DNA from: Favolaschia claudopus
Lineage: Eukaryota > Basidiomycota > Agaricomycetes > Agaricales > Mycenaceae
Length of the DNA: 64,000 bases
Assembly: GCA_037176885.1 (NCBI GenBank)
Contig: JAWWNJ010000095.1
Location: forward strand, 310,001 to 374,000
Reading direction: 5' to 3'
Both the position numbers and the translations under genes were made by a program. The notes beneath the pieces are model-generated. The model ran no database searches. It was not told the origin of the DNA and was given only the letters and a program-made list of their open reading frames with translations. Each line of letters opens with the position of its first letter. Position 1 is the stretch's first letter. Shown one piece after another: positions 1-10,606 of this stretch.

Positions 1-524
1 TACCAGCCAGATGAAATGAAAAACGTACAACAGGAAGTCTATCCCGCGCCGTCGTCCCCGCCGGCCTCAACACGTTGATCGTCAAACAGTCTTCTGACAT
101 CTCCGCAGGAGAAAGTCCCTATAAATGAGCACCGAGTACACCAATTAGCCACTGAACTTCGAGAGAAAAAAATGAATCCAATCATAAGCAAGCGATTTCC
201 TTACCGTGCCAACTTGAAGACACGCCGGGCCATACTCTCTTGCATCGAACGAGTCCGTCTTCAACGAAAGTGTTGAGACGGGTGGTCTGAGGCGGAGGTT
301 GCCGACGGGTGGTTCGGCGTACGGGATGTCTGAGGAAATAAGCAGAAGGAAGTTATAAGAAGAAGATTGCGAGAAGAAAAGGACTAAGACCCACTGCCGA
401 AAAACTCCTGCTGCACCGAGGCAATCTCGCGTCCAGTAAGCACGGTATGACCAAGGCGAACAGTAGGCGACGCCTCTACGCATAGCAGCGGGAGAAGGTA
501 AAGGAAAGTTGTAAGGGCGACCAT
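1..524 (-). CDS. Carboxylesterase type B (5' part, cut by window edge)
   Basis: This is the N-terminal part of a type-B carboxylesterase/lipase, a secreted alpha/beta-hydrolase that cleaves carboxylic esters. Three exons fit: 524-395, 329-205 and 118-29, joined by GT-AG introns in consistent phase; another donor follows at 28 and the gene continues off the left end. The start at 524 gives a signal-peptide-like N-terminus ([19 protein letters not shown]). Exon 2 carries the family's N-terminal hallmark [16 protein letters not shown], followed by [12 protein letters not shown]. Exon 3 carries [12 protein letters not shown], the second hallmark (SEDCLxLN). The catalytic GESAG serine motif would lie outside the window. 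It sits just outside the F-box pair, with its 5' end facing that pair. Confidence 0.85.
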
Positions 525-1001
525 ATCGACCCGGAGGTTGCGTGAAGGTAAATGTTATGAGAATTTAGAAATGCCACTGTCGCCCAGATGACTTGAAGTA
601 CCCCCGAACCCGGAAAACGCGGTTCCAACATCTTGCTTCTTGCGATGCTACATAGTCAAGCGTACGATGAAGTCGACATGGTGGTTCCGGTCTATCCGGG
701 CGTGGGAGATCAGTGCCCAGCGAATGTCATTGCATCACTGCGAATGATACATAAACACGGTTGAATTTTCGAGAAAATTGAACTATAACGAGAGTTCGCG
801 GTTTTTCATAAATCCATAGAGCCAAGTACCCAGTGACATTCGGGAAAGGCCATTAAATTTAGAAACAAATGAAACAAGAGAGCGACTGTTATATTTTTGG
901 AAGAGAACAGATACAGAGCGGTTTCTTTTCGTGCCCTAGTTCATTGCGACTTGATTAGTGCACAAGTCAGTGACCCTGAAGCTTGACTGACCTCCTGCGA
1001 A
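525..1001. other. Intergenic region
   Basis: This stretch lies between the start of the carboxylesterase gene and the stop codon of the minus-strand F-box gene. It should hold the esterase promoter and the F-box 3' untranslated region. I see no ORF with coding character, no RNA gene and no repeat. Confidence 0.5.
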
Positions 1002-2633
1002 TCAGTGCTGCCGCTCGATCCCCTCCCAGGCCGACCGTGAATTGGCATATCCACTGTTCACAGGGACCTGGATATATTCAACAACGACATCCAGGCCGCG
1101 ACTTCGATATTCTGAAACGTCGGGGTCATCCATCTCCCAGGTATCGTAAAGATACCAGAGTTTGAGATGCAGTCGGCGGAAATTGGTACCCAGATCGATA
1201 TTCGCTTGGAGGAAATTCATCCATACTCCTTCGCCGAAGTCCCGGGAGCATACCGATAGCTCCCTCAATTCTGGGCAGATGTTCGATTTATCGGTGGGAT
1301 AAAGAGCTTCAAAGAAATGTGTCTCCACAGTATTGTAGATATTGCACCAATCATTTCCGGGTTTCCACAGAGCCAGGTCCAAGCGCTGAAGTCGCGAGAA
1401 GACATGAAGGTTTCGCACGAAAGCCAACGTGCTTGGAAGATCTTTACACTCCAAGTGCAAATCCGCTATCAAAGGAGAGCGAACTCCGAGACGCTCGATG
1501 CATTGAAGCAAAAATAAATGCCTTTGACTCCAATCATCACGGGCTTCTTGAATCGTAAGGTGGAGTGTGGTCAACTGCGCAAGGATAAGGCCATCAAGGA
1601 AGCTCATCGTGCCAGCCAAGCTGCTGACATGGCTCCAGAGCCTCAATGATTCGAGCATTGGAAAGCTCATCGGAGGGTCGACAACTAGATCGAGTTCAGA
1701 GTAATGCAGGGGAAGCTCGAGCGATTTCAAGAATCGACAGCTGCTCATTAGCCGATAGGCCATCTCCGCAGTGAGGACTGAATCCCCGGAGAAGCTGTGA
1801 GCGGGCCGTTCCCAGATGAGAGCGAGGTGGGTGATGTGTTCCCAAGTAAAATGTGTGTTCGGCACAATGCAACGTGGAATAGGCGAGGCAATAGTAATCT
1901 TCGGTGCATGGCCTCCGAAGAATATCTGCGAGCGAAAGAGTCGATCTCCGTCAGATTCGTCAAAATCATCTCGGAAAGCAAGCTTGACGTTGTCGAGCAA
2001 TGGGGCATTCACTTCTGCTAGCGAGCATGCTTCGTCAGGTGAAACGTTCGTGAGGATAAGCTCCGACCAGCGAGCAGAGAATGGAATGAGTAGGGGAAGA
2101 ACAGTGTCATTTTCGGGGTACGTCCTTGGGTACGCGATTGAATTGTATTGGGCCGAGAGGAGGATTGGCAGCGGCGCAGACCGCGTCAACCATTCTGTGA
2201 GGCCGCGCTTTATCTCCTGATTTGAGATCAAGGGTGCATAGATGTGCAACGAGTTCCATAGCTTCGGTGAAGAGAGCGCAATTGAACGCCAACCGCTACA
2301 GATTCGTCCCAGAAGTAGCGGCGGTTCTTTGACGCTCATCACCGCATTGTGAGTGGTGGGAAGGCAGTCAACAAATATCTGTTCGACGAGTTCCGCTGGA
2401 AGGCGGCGAGGACATGAGATCAGAGATTTGTGTGGGGCTATATAGCTCTTGACTCGTGCCCGCTGAGCTGTGAGGTCGACGATGAGTGATTCTATTCGCG
2501 CCAGCTCCGCCTCGTGTGGGAACAAATGGGAGCGTATTTCGATGATTTGGGAGTCAGTGGGGATGTAGTTGGTATTCAGATACTCGTAGAACGGGGAATC
2601 TGAGAGATCGCTGAGATCGTAGGTGGAATCCAT
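1002..2633 (-). CDS. F-box-like protein A (left copy), 543 aa
   Basis: Intronless 543-residue protein of the large Agaricomycete F-box-like family, expected to act as a substrate adaptor of SCF ubiquitin ligases; the substrate is unknown. Residues about 38-65 are charged and helical (PHEAELARIESLIVDL) and probably form a coiled coil. Residues 76-130 are the F-box-like domain: RRLPAELVEQIFVDCLP, then LLLGRICSGWRSIAL and SPKLWNSLH. The remainder has leucine spacing suggestive of degenerate LRRs. The start at 2633 is supported by the right-arm copy at 63445, which begins in the same place. It is transcribed divergently from F-box protein B with 91 bp between the start codons. The right-arm copy looks about 90% identical over the visible part. 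Confidence 0.85.
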   Translation of the reverse strand: MDSTYDLSDLSDSPFYEYLNTNYIPTDSQIIEIRSHLFPHEAELARIESLIVDLTAQRARVKSYIAPHKSLISCPRRLPAELVEQIFVDCLPTTHNAVMSVKEPPLLLGRICSGWRSIALSSPKLWNSLHIYAPLISNQEIKRGLTEWLTRSAPLPILLSAQYNSIAYPRTYPENDTVLPLLIPFSARWSELILTNVSPDEACSLAEVNAPLLDNVKLAFRDDFDESDGDRLFRSQIFFGGHAPKITIASPIPRCIVPNTHFTWEHITHLALIWERPAHSFSGDSVLTAEMAYRLMSSCRFLKSLELPLHYSELDLVVDPPMSFPMLESLRLWSHVSSLAGTMSFLDGLILAQLTTLHLTIQEARDDWSQRHLFLLQCIERLGVRSPLIADLHLECKDLPSTLAFVRNLHVFSRLQRLDLALWKPGNDWCNIYNTVETHFFEALYPTDKSNICPELRELSVCSRDFGEGVWMNFLQANIDLGTNFRRLHLKLWYLYDTWEMDDPDVSEYRSRGLDVVVEYIQVPVNSGYANSRSAWEGIERQH

Positions 2634-2724
2634 GATTTCGAGGTGGTGGAAAGAGAAAGAGATTGCCGCGGCAACGCGGCAGAGGCAAATTGATCAGTGC
2701 TGCTCTTCCTTCACAACGACTCGG
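2634..2724. promoter_or_regulatory. Shared bidirectional promoter of the divergent F-box pair
   Basis: Only 91 bp separate the start codons of the two divergent F-box genes, so both promoters and 5' untranslated regions must overlap here or extend into the coding regions. The same head-to-head arrangement with a 100-bp gap recurs at 63345-63444. No clear TATA box is visible. Confidence 0.55.
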
Positions 2725-4311
2725 ATGGCGAAAGGTGCCACCCAAAGTGCTGCTGCTCCTCGATCCCCCTTCTCGCAATATATCGACACCAATTATGTTC
2801 CAACAGACACTGAAATCGCCCAGATCGGCGCTCATCTTGTGCCGTACGAGATGGAACTAGTCCAGCTGGAGGCGCAAATTCAAGAACTTTCCGCTCAGCG
2901 GGATCGGTTGAAGAGCTACATAGACTCTCACAAAGCTCTGATCTCGCAGCCTCGCCGCCTTCCGCAAGATATAGTAGCAGAAATCTTTCTGGATTGTCTT
3001 CCAACCGCTCATAATGCTGTGATGGATGCCCGTGAAGCTCCTTTGCTTCTGGGCCGCATCTGCAGTCGTTGGCGTTCAATTGCATTGGCGCTGCCCAAAC
3101 TCTGGGCATCTCTGCACATTTCTGTCGGATTTATTACGACGGATCTGCGCACAAATGCTGTCATGGAGTGGTTGAGGAGGGCAGCTCCGCTTCCCGTCTA
3201 CATTTCGGCTCAATACGAACGCAGCGGCTTCGTTGCACATTCCATCCTCCCCTTTATCCACCATTTCTCTTCCCGCTGGGCTGCCCTTCATCTCTACGAC
3301 ACTCCAGCCACGGACGTTTTCTTCCTAGCGGCAGTGCGCGATGCACCGCAGCTGGCGGACATACGGATAGACTTCCGGTCTGACCAATACATCGACCACA
3401 ACCATGCAAACAATCTTTTCACGGCGAGGATGTTTGCCCCAAAGCTGCCACAGAAGATCACGATCGCTTTATCCGAACCAAAGCGCTTCGTGCCAGTCGC
3501 GCCGTTTACTTGGGACCACATAACCGACCTCACACTGCTGCAAAGTACCGTGACAGGCCCCACAAACGTCGTGCTGTCCAACACCCATGTCTGCCAACTA
3601 TTAGAGGGGTGCCAAAAGCTGAAGTCGCTGGAAATCCCCTTGTATCCTCGGCGCGAGATTCGCGAGACACCCCTAGTCCACTCGCTCGAAACGCTGATCA
3701 TCCACAACCATGGCACCACGTTCGCATTGCTGGAACACTTCTTCCAGAACTTCCTCCTACCCGAGTTGACCAAATTGCACCTCACGAATCTCAAATTTTG
3801 GGACGAGTCCAGGTCCCTTCCGGCGCACCCTCTTCTCCGCATCAGAGATCGGGCTCCCTTGGTCTCTGACCTGCATCTGGACTTGATAGATCGGTCAGGC
3901 ATGATTTCCGTCGTAAAGGGCCTCGAGGCCCTACCACATATCGAACGTCTGTCCCTAGTCCTCAAAAGAGACGATCATGATATGGTGGCGTTGGATGAAG
4001 CAGATCTCTTCAAGGCTCTCACTCCGACTGAAACCTCGAATCCTTGTCCGAGCTTAATGGATCTATATGTGCACTCAGAGCGCTGTCGGGAGACGGTGTG
4101 GAAGGAGTTCTTGCAGGCGCATCTAGATCGCAGCACCAGTTTTCGTCGACTTCATCTCCACCTTTGTTGCCAAGATCCGTATGATTCCGTGGACCAGATT
4201 CCACTGCCAGACACAAGTCAATTTCGCGATCGCGGTATTGATGTGTTCTTTGAATATGAGCTCGTAACTCCGGTCGAGGCGACGGCTTGGGACGGTATCG
4301 AGCAATCATAA
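2725..4311 (+). CDS. F-box-like protein B (left copy), 528 aa
   Basis: Intronless 528-residue F-box-like protein, a paralogue of the divergent neighbour. The frame is open from 2623, but the ATG at 2725 (MAKGATQSAAAP) is preferred because the right-arm copy starts with the same residues. An N-terminal coiled-coil-like helix (MELVQLEAQIQELSAQRDRL) precedes the F-box-like domain: RRLPQDIVAEIFLDCLP, LLLGRICSRWRSIAL, LPKLWASLH. The rest contains repeated leucine-rich stretches such as LEGCQKLKSLEIPL, consistent with degenerate LRRs. Expected role is SCF substrate recognition. It matches the gene at 61743-63344 along its whole length. Confidence 0.85.
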   Translation: MAKGATQSAAAPRSPFSQYIDTNYVPTDTEIAQIGAHLVPYEMELVQLEAQIQELSAQRDRLKSYIDSHKALISQPRRLPQDIVAEIFLDCLPTAHNAVMDAREAPLLLGRICSRWRSIALALPKLWASLHISVGFITTDLRTNAVMEWLRRAAPLPVYISAQYERSGFVAHSILPFIHHFSSRWAALHLYDTPATDVFFLAAVRDAPQLADIRIDFRSDQYIDHNHANNLFTARMFAPKLPQKITIALSEPKRFVPVAPFTWDHITDLTLLQSTVTGPTNVVLSNTHVCQLLEGCQKLKSLEIPLYPRREIRETPLVHSLETLIIHNHGTTFALLEHFFQNFLLPELTKLHLTNLKFWDESRSLPAHPLLRIRDRAPLVSDLHLDLIDRSGMISVVKGLEALPHIERLSLVLKRDDHDMVALDEADLFKALTPTETSNPCPSLMDLYVHSERCRETVWKEFLQAHLDRSTSFRRLHLHLCCQDPYDSVDQIPLPDTSQFRDRGIDVFFEYELVTPVEATAWDGIEQS

Positions 4312-7114
4312 TGGAATTAGCTGTTGTCTGTACTTGATTTTCGACATGGAATAGATATATTGGACACACCAAAGGGGAGCCAAGCTACTTTCTACCTCAG
4401 TTTCAACCGATTGCGCTCGAAGATCAACTCACTCAATCATTGCCTCCTTCCCCATACGCATAATCCAGATTCCAAAGGCAACGACGTCAGTGCGTTACCC
4501 ATCAAGCAACGAGGACAATTCGGGCGCACGCAATGCACTGCAGCACTCAGCTCTGCAAAGCTTACTATCCCGTTCCACACAACGCAGAAACCAAGTCGTC
4601 TCGAAAATCCAAAAAAAAAATCCGAAGCACCCGGCTACCTAATACCAAGCCCTGCACACCGAATGAGGACAGAGCGACCACAGCTGCAGCAGGGCAGACC
4701 ATCAAGAAACCCCTCCCGGGAGGTCCGCTTGTGAGAGAACAGAAGGTGCGAGGGCGACGAGGTAAAGTGTGTGGAATTGGGAGCACAGCCACCGTGCGAG
4801 GCGGAGGAAAGGGTTAAGGTGTCGAACAGGGTACGACTGGGCAAGGTGAGGATGGTAGAGTGTGTGATTGTGCTGCGTGTGGGCGAAGAAGGGGAAAGCT
4901 CCTGGTGGCTGACGGATATCAGGAAATGAGTCGCCGTCGTGCCGGCTTGGAAAATCTGCAAATTCTCGCATCCTCAGTATCGTCGTACGCGAACCCTTGA
5001 GAAACCTATTCAGGTGAGCCCACAGCCCTTTCGCAGCCGCCATACGACTTTTCGCCTTCGTCTGAGACCTTGGTCCCTCTCACCGCCTGCACCGCTTCCC
5101 GCTCTTAACATATCCATCTCCATCTCAGCCCCCACCCTGTTTCCACTTCCCCTAGGCCTGCATCGTCGCCCTCGTCCCAGCGATACCCTCATCTTCATCC
5201 ACCATTGACGTCGATGCAGAGGGCGACTACGACACCACGTATGCACACCGTAGACAAAAAATGAATCATCACACGCGACGTCGATGCAGCCTTGTCGAAA
5301 AGGCGCGCGCAGGAGGAGAGAAAGAGAGGTCTCGACGACAGTGAGTGGTGCGCGCGGAGGGAGATAAAATGGAAGCTGAAGCGGCAGGTCGACATGAAGC
5401 GAGGACCTTCCGACCTGCGACATGAACGTAGACGGCACGAGGGTGTCCTGCCTGCAGCGGGCGACGAGATTCGTTGAGGTCGAAGGTAGGGGCCATGAGA
5501 GGAAGAGGGTATATGCCAATGAGCGGGGCGGGGTGCATGCAAAGGGCGGCAGGGAAGGTCCCGGAGGGAGGAAAGAACCGTCCAAGGAGAAGGGCCGCCG
5601 GAAGGACCTGGTCCGTCGATCAAGCCAAAGTCTCTGCCAAACCGCTCATTCGCATCCGAAACCCCTGCCACCAATGTCGCAAAAGGAAGTTCGCTTGGAG
5701 GACGGCGCTGGACAGGGTACCGACTCTCCGCATAGACCACCAAAGCGATCGGCTCGACCCCTTCTGCTATAAAGCCGCCAAAGTAGGTGACATGGCACTC
5801 AATCCCGGCCGAGCGAGTGGGTATTGAATTGTGAATAACGAGAGGCGGAAAAGTCTACTCTGTCAATCAAAAGCGAATTTGAGGTCGCTGGCCGAGGTAG
5901 ATATGGATGCAGTATAGCCTCATTCCCTTCCTTCGAAGCGAAGCGGAATCCAAATTGGAGAGGCTCGTAGAGGAGGAACTCCCAGACAAAGAGCGCCCGT
6001 TGTACGTCTCCCATCTCCGCTTCCCGTCGTCCAGAATGCGCATCCACACATGCTACATCTCCCTGAGCCTCTCTCAGCCTACGCGTGTCCTGTGTCCGCA
6101 GTACAGGCGTCATGGTGGAATGAGAGATGCGTAATCGACGCAGACGCAGACAGGAGCGAAGCTCTAGAGAAAAAAGAAGGAGGCGGAGTCTACGTTGGGG
6201 GCAGAGCTGAGAGGAAGGCAAGAATGTGAGGTGGATTGGATGACGCAGACGAAGAACCATACCACACCACGCAGCAACTGTTCCGCCTCCGACCTCAATT
6301 CACGAGTACGCCAGGACGCAAGATCGACGACATCACTGGCGAAGGGGAAACGCAGCAGCAGCTGCTGCCAGAAGAGAATCAAGCGCAGGTACTTGGCCTG
6401 GTCTGCGTACGGAGTAGCCGCAGAGTGGGTAGAATTGATGTACTTCAGAGAAACAGAAAAAGAGGAGCAGGGCCAACGACTGCAGCAGCATCGACAGACA
6501 AGGATGGCATGAATACTAACGCGTGATTCACTGAATTAGACTGCAAGGAAAGCTACACACCTTATACCTATGCACATCGACCCCGTACCATTATCAGCTT
6601 TCCCTGAGAGCGGAGTCGAGTCGACGTTCAGGTCTTCCAAGCTCCAAAGCAGGAGTATCGCTGCATTTCCGGTGCACGGCTGAGTTCACGACCAGTCTGG
6701 GAGCAGGTCGGAATCGCGTCGTATGCGTGCCAAGCAGTGAGCTTCATTTCAGGCGGCGCAGAAGTAATATATCACTGTTGTCCTCGGTAAAACCGTAGCC
6801 GGCGCTGAGGAGTTCGTTGGGAGCTTGAGAGCCCGCTTTGCCGTAGCAGTGGAGCGCATCGTCAACCTGCGTCGAAGGGAGAACAGAAGAGGGATCGCCG
6901 TCGGCTCTTTCGGCCGAAACACTTTCCTTCCCCTCCTCCATCGACTGAGGACTCGGAGTCGCTCAAGCCTCAAAGTCACTGCTGCTCGTATGCGTTGTGG
7001 ATGCATGATATAAAGAGGAATAAAATTACACTAAAGCTAGTTCTCATACTATATATTTCATTGTCCGTGGGTTCCCGTCTAATTTAAATCAAATAAAAGT
7101 AAAATTTAAAGCTC
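4312..7114. other. Spacer with degraded coding remnants, conserved in both arms
   Basis: No convincing intact gene. Read on the minus strand, 6600-6170 carries a broken version of a small exon that is intact in the right arm (58700-58930): the segment starting after a CTGCAG acceptor encodes VVGPAPLFLF and then stops. Minus-strand 6160-5800 resembles the right-arm segment at 59340-59560. Minus-strand 5320-4440 is one copy of a 650-780 bp unit that occurs twice in the right arm. A C-x2-C-RKRK string near 5660-5690 (plus strand) is not conserved in the other arm. Confidence 0.5.
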
Positions 7115-7992
7115 TCATAATTTTCCCGAATCCGACCGCTGCGGCTCTGAGTCTGAACGAGCGCTCCTCTGCGGGGACAACAACAGTAGTAATCAGCGTT
7201 CAGAAGGACGAAGGGCATAGACGAGGAATGCTCACCACCGAATTCCCACCAGACAAAGACACCAAACTCTGCATCGAGCGGAAGGACGCCGCCGATTGAG
7301 GAGACATCGCACCCGGCGGCAACGATCTAGAGGAAGCGGACTCGGGGGAGTATAAGGAGTAAGGCTCGAAGTAGAGCGTCTGCGCGCCGGCGCTGCTAGC
7401 CTCTTCGTGTATCGTCGTTGTCGGCGTAACAACAAAACTTTTCGGCGTAGGGGTAGCCGGAAAACTGCCTGGATAGAACGGACTCGTCGGTACGACGGTC
7501 GAGCCAGCGCTGAGGGGGGTTACTGGGTAGAACGGGCCGTGGCCATAATCTTTCTTCGCATTCGCTTTTGCTGGGGATATAGACAACGAAGCAGCGGGCG
7601 GGAGCGGGATGAGGTATCGATACGATTTGTCGTCGTCGTCGTCCGTCGGGAGACGTGTGAATTTTCCGTACCCATAGGTCGAAGGGGCGAACTTTGTGGG
7701 CGGTGCGCTGTGCCTGCGACGGAGGCGCCTGCGGTAGAGGTACTGGTCGATGGCGTAGATGGCTACGGCGAGGAGGGCGATGATGACGAGTATTCCTTCG
7801 GATGCCGGATGAGTAAGTCAGTACAGATACGAAAGGAAGGACAACGGACACACCGCCGACGACCACACCCGTTATCGCGACCTTCGAGTCCTGCCCTCCG
7901 TCGATGTGTGGCTTTCCTTCATTGTTGTCTTGTGCGAGGGCGGAGGCGGCCAGCAGCAGCATTAAGGCAGAAGGGAGGGGGAAGGGAGACAT
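7115..7992 (-). CDS. Single-pass membrane protein, 250 aa (left copy)
   Basis: Three exons fit (7992-7854, 7795-7236, 7168-7115) and encode 250 residues. The N-terminus is a signal peptide (SALMLLLAASALAQ), followed by a short luminal part containing KPHIDGG. One transmembrane helix at residues about 38-60 spans the first splice junction (ITGVVVGG then ILVIIALLAVAIYAI) and is followed by a basic stop-transfer YLYRRRLRRRH. The cytosolic tail has an acidic run (PTDDDDDDK) and is rich in Pro, Ser and Thr. I recognise no family; a type I membrane protein is inferred. The right-arm paralogue (57154-58107) has the same exon structure but a different C-terminus, which supports the model. Confidence 0.75.
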
Positions 7993-9411
7993 CGAGCATG
8001 AAGGAGAGAAAGAAAAACGGGAAGCTTGGAGAGTTGTGCCAGGGATAGAGATATGTGGTCGGCAGGGTCTTTGAGCGCTTCGCACGTATGTTTTTGGAAT
8101 ACAATACTACAAAGCAATCAAGCCTTTCAGGGTCGTCGTCTGATGATGATCTTCCGAGAAGCCCAGGGCTCAGAACTCGTTTGAAAAGGTACAGGCGACG
8201 CTTGCACTGGTCAACACTCAGAGAATGCTGTCCGAGTCGGTGTTTTGAAGTCAATCTTGCACAGAATCACACAGATTTGAAGGTAAGACGCCGAAGACTT
8301 GATGAATGTTGCAGCGAGGCTTCTAGCCGATTGCGAGGCCACATGCGTTCGAGGTTGCCGGTTTCGACGAACCGGCCCAAGTGGGTGGAGAGAAAGAAGG
8401 GGCTTGTTTGTGGAAGCGTACGATACCACACAACGCGTACATAGATGTAAACAAATGCTCCTTGACTCGAACTTCCATCATCAATCGCAGTTCCCGGGCA
8501 ACGATACTTTCTGAACCAATTTGTCGATCGAAGCTCTTGTGACTTGTCTCGCGCATTGAGGCTCTCGAGATTCTATCTGCTTGTTAAGAAACGTCGTGAA
8601 TGCTGCTTTGCTGCTGCTTCGAACTGGAATTTCACGTCAACGGCTTGGACTTTATTCAGAGGCTCAAAACGGCGAGTATTGTGCGAAAGAATGTGATTCA
8701 ATCATCGCTTAATCCGACTGTGTCCGCATCGAGCCTTCACATTTTGGACCTTTGTCATCCGGAATCTGTAGATGAAAGCAGCTGACAGGCGGCCAAACCG
8801 TAGTCTGTTAGTTACCACGTCAAATAACCGGCGGCCTGCGTTATTATGTCAGCATCACGGAAGCATGCACAAACAAATGGTAAGCGACACGCGACTTGAC
8901 GCGTTTGCGATGCATTCCTCTCATCGTAGGCGTCCGGACTGCGCACCCAATGTACTCAAACGCCGACTCAACTCTCTTCATGAAGTCAGCTCGGCTCCAA
9001 TGGGGCGGGATACCATTTTCGACTGTTTTGGGCTATAACACAACCGGGATTTTTGTACGGTGAGTATTGGGATGGAAATGTTAAGAAAGGGTGAGCAACA
9101 GTTTTGTTTGACTAAAGCACTGTTGTCTGAAGGGATCCGGCGCCTTTTTGCGCCCTTTAGGTCCCAGGACGCGTCCTCGACGCGTCCCAAATTGGTTCAC
9201 GTAAGCTTCCTAAAACGGATAAGGCAGGCCGCCGGTTATCAGAGCGCGGTAACTAACAGACTTTATTGAGCGAGGTACGAGCTAGAAACAATAAAGCGTC
9301 TGTCTAGAGAGACTAGCCAAACCGCAGGTGTGCCATTTCTCCCCCAGCGATACTCTGTGTCCGATTGCGATTCATGTCCATGTAGAACCCAAGTCGTTCG
9401 AGAACTTCAAC
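7993..9411. other. Upstream flank of the membrane protein gene and gene-free DNA
   Basis: The part up to about 8540 is similar to 56590-57153 and contains the presumed promoter of the membrane protein gene. From about 8540 to 9411 the sequence is unique in this window, and I see no gene, RNA or repeat in it. Confidence 0.5.
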
Positions 9412-9649
9412 TACTGTACTATTTCGACCGTAGATTCAAGTAACGCGTCACAACGACCTCTGAATTGAAGCTATTTAATTTTCGTAACACGTCACAAGGC
9501 AATTTTGGCCCGTTTTCCCATCAAAATTGATCGGCAAAATGCGAAAAATCGCCCAAAAAGGGAATTTCATCAAAGTTGAATCATCGGAAAGTTGAATCTA
9601 AACAATAACATGTCACACCCGGTGAATCTACGGTCGAAATAGTACAGTA
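9412..9649. mobile_element. MITE with 27-bp perfect terminal inverted repeats (Tc1/mariner-like TA ends)
   Basis: The 27 bases at 9412-9438 (starting TACTGTACTATTTCG) are exactly complementary to 9623-9649 (ending CGAAATAGTACAGTA). The 238-bp element has no ORF and ends in TA on both sides, as expected if TA is the target duplication of a Tc1/mariner-type insertion. Three internal direct copies of TAACRYGTCACA lie at about 9441, 9485 and 9607. It is non-autonomous. Confidence 0.8.
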
Positions 9650-10606
9650 CCTGTGTGCAAAAACCGGAACCTATATTTTCATCATCTGTCATCTCAACAT
9701 ATTCAAAACACTGATACCGAACGCACAGCGCCACCCAAGCCGCCGAAAAAAATCTGGCTTTCCCGCCAGTGCGCACCTACTCCCCACCACATGCTGCTAC
9801 AAATTGCGCCGTCTCTGCCGGCGAGCCTCGCGCTTACTTTCCTCAAAATTAGCTCAATTCAACGGTAAATTTGTATATTCGCACCGAGGCGATTGCCTTG
9901 AAGATCGGATTTTATGTGCGGAAAGGGAGAGAAAGGGAGGAAGATCTGGGAGCCGAGTCGGTGGAGACTCATGATGGAAACGGTGCTAGAGAGATAACGA
10001 GAGTCCTCAAGGCGAGAAGACACACTGTATTGGCTTGCAGGGCGTTAGGATCGCCGAGGGTTTTGTTGCTCAGGTGCATTGGATCCTGATTCACCTTGTT
10101 TGAAACTCTTGCTCACGAATATTCATTCGTTTTAGTGGTATCGGTTCGGCATGGGTATCAAAGTCATCCACCACACTCCCTCAGGCTGCGTCGGTGCAAA
10201 TCCAGTGAGTAGTCAATTCTCTTCATTCCGGGTAAACAGAAACTAACTTGACTCATTCCAGCACGATCACGTCTTTCAATTTGTAACCAATGTCCCCTCC
10301 CCGACTCCTTCGCGCGCATAGTAAAACGGCCGTATCTATTCATTGCCGGGCTGCTCAAGTATCTCATCTACGGCACCGCCGCGCTACTGTGGACCAACTT
10401 CCATCAGGTGTCGTTCGTCTGTCCGCTGAGCTTTCTGACTTCTGTCTTCTTCGCTAGAGCAACACCAGTAACTAATAAGCTCTGCTAGATCATTCCTTCC
10501 CCATTTTGCAATTTGTAAAGAATCTGCGTATCAAACACGAATGATAGCAAGAAAATAAAATAGCGAGAAAGCGGTAAGAAATGCTATGAGATATGTCCCA
10601 GGTATT
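9650..10606. other. Region with possible gene remnants, no confident gene
   Basis: An ATG at 10152 opens a short frame (MGIKVIHHTPSGCVGANP) with a good donor (GTGAGT near 10204) and acceptor (TTCCAG at about 10260), but the joined frame stops after about 38 codons. Just downstream, near 10325-10408, another frame encodes a hydrophobic segment (YLFIAGLLKYLIYGTAALL). They may be remnants of a small membrane protein. No family recognised. Confidence 0.25.

Larger units (their letters stand above)
1002..8540 (+). repeat. Left arm of large inverted duplication
   Basis: The block F-box A / F-box B / spacer / membrane protein / upstream flank recurs in reversed order and orientation at about 56590-64000. 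Similarity is visible in coding sequence and in spacer and upstream DNA. The inner boundary lies near 8540 on the left and 56590 on the right, about 48 kb apart. The outer boundary of the left arm cannot be fixed, because the right arm runs off the window before it could show the esterase. The spacers have diverged by indels, so this is not a very recent event. Confidence 0.85.

Noticed and set aside
5630..5760. A CxxCRKRK string in a plus-strand frame, reminiscent of a Zn2Cys6 transcription factor
   Set aside because: The remaining cysteines do not have Zn2Cys6 spacing, and the string is absent from the matching region of the right arm.
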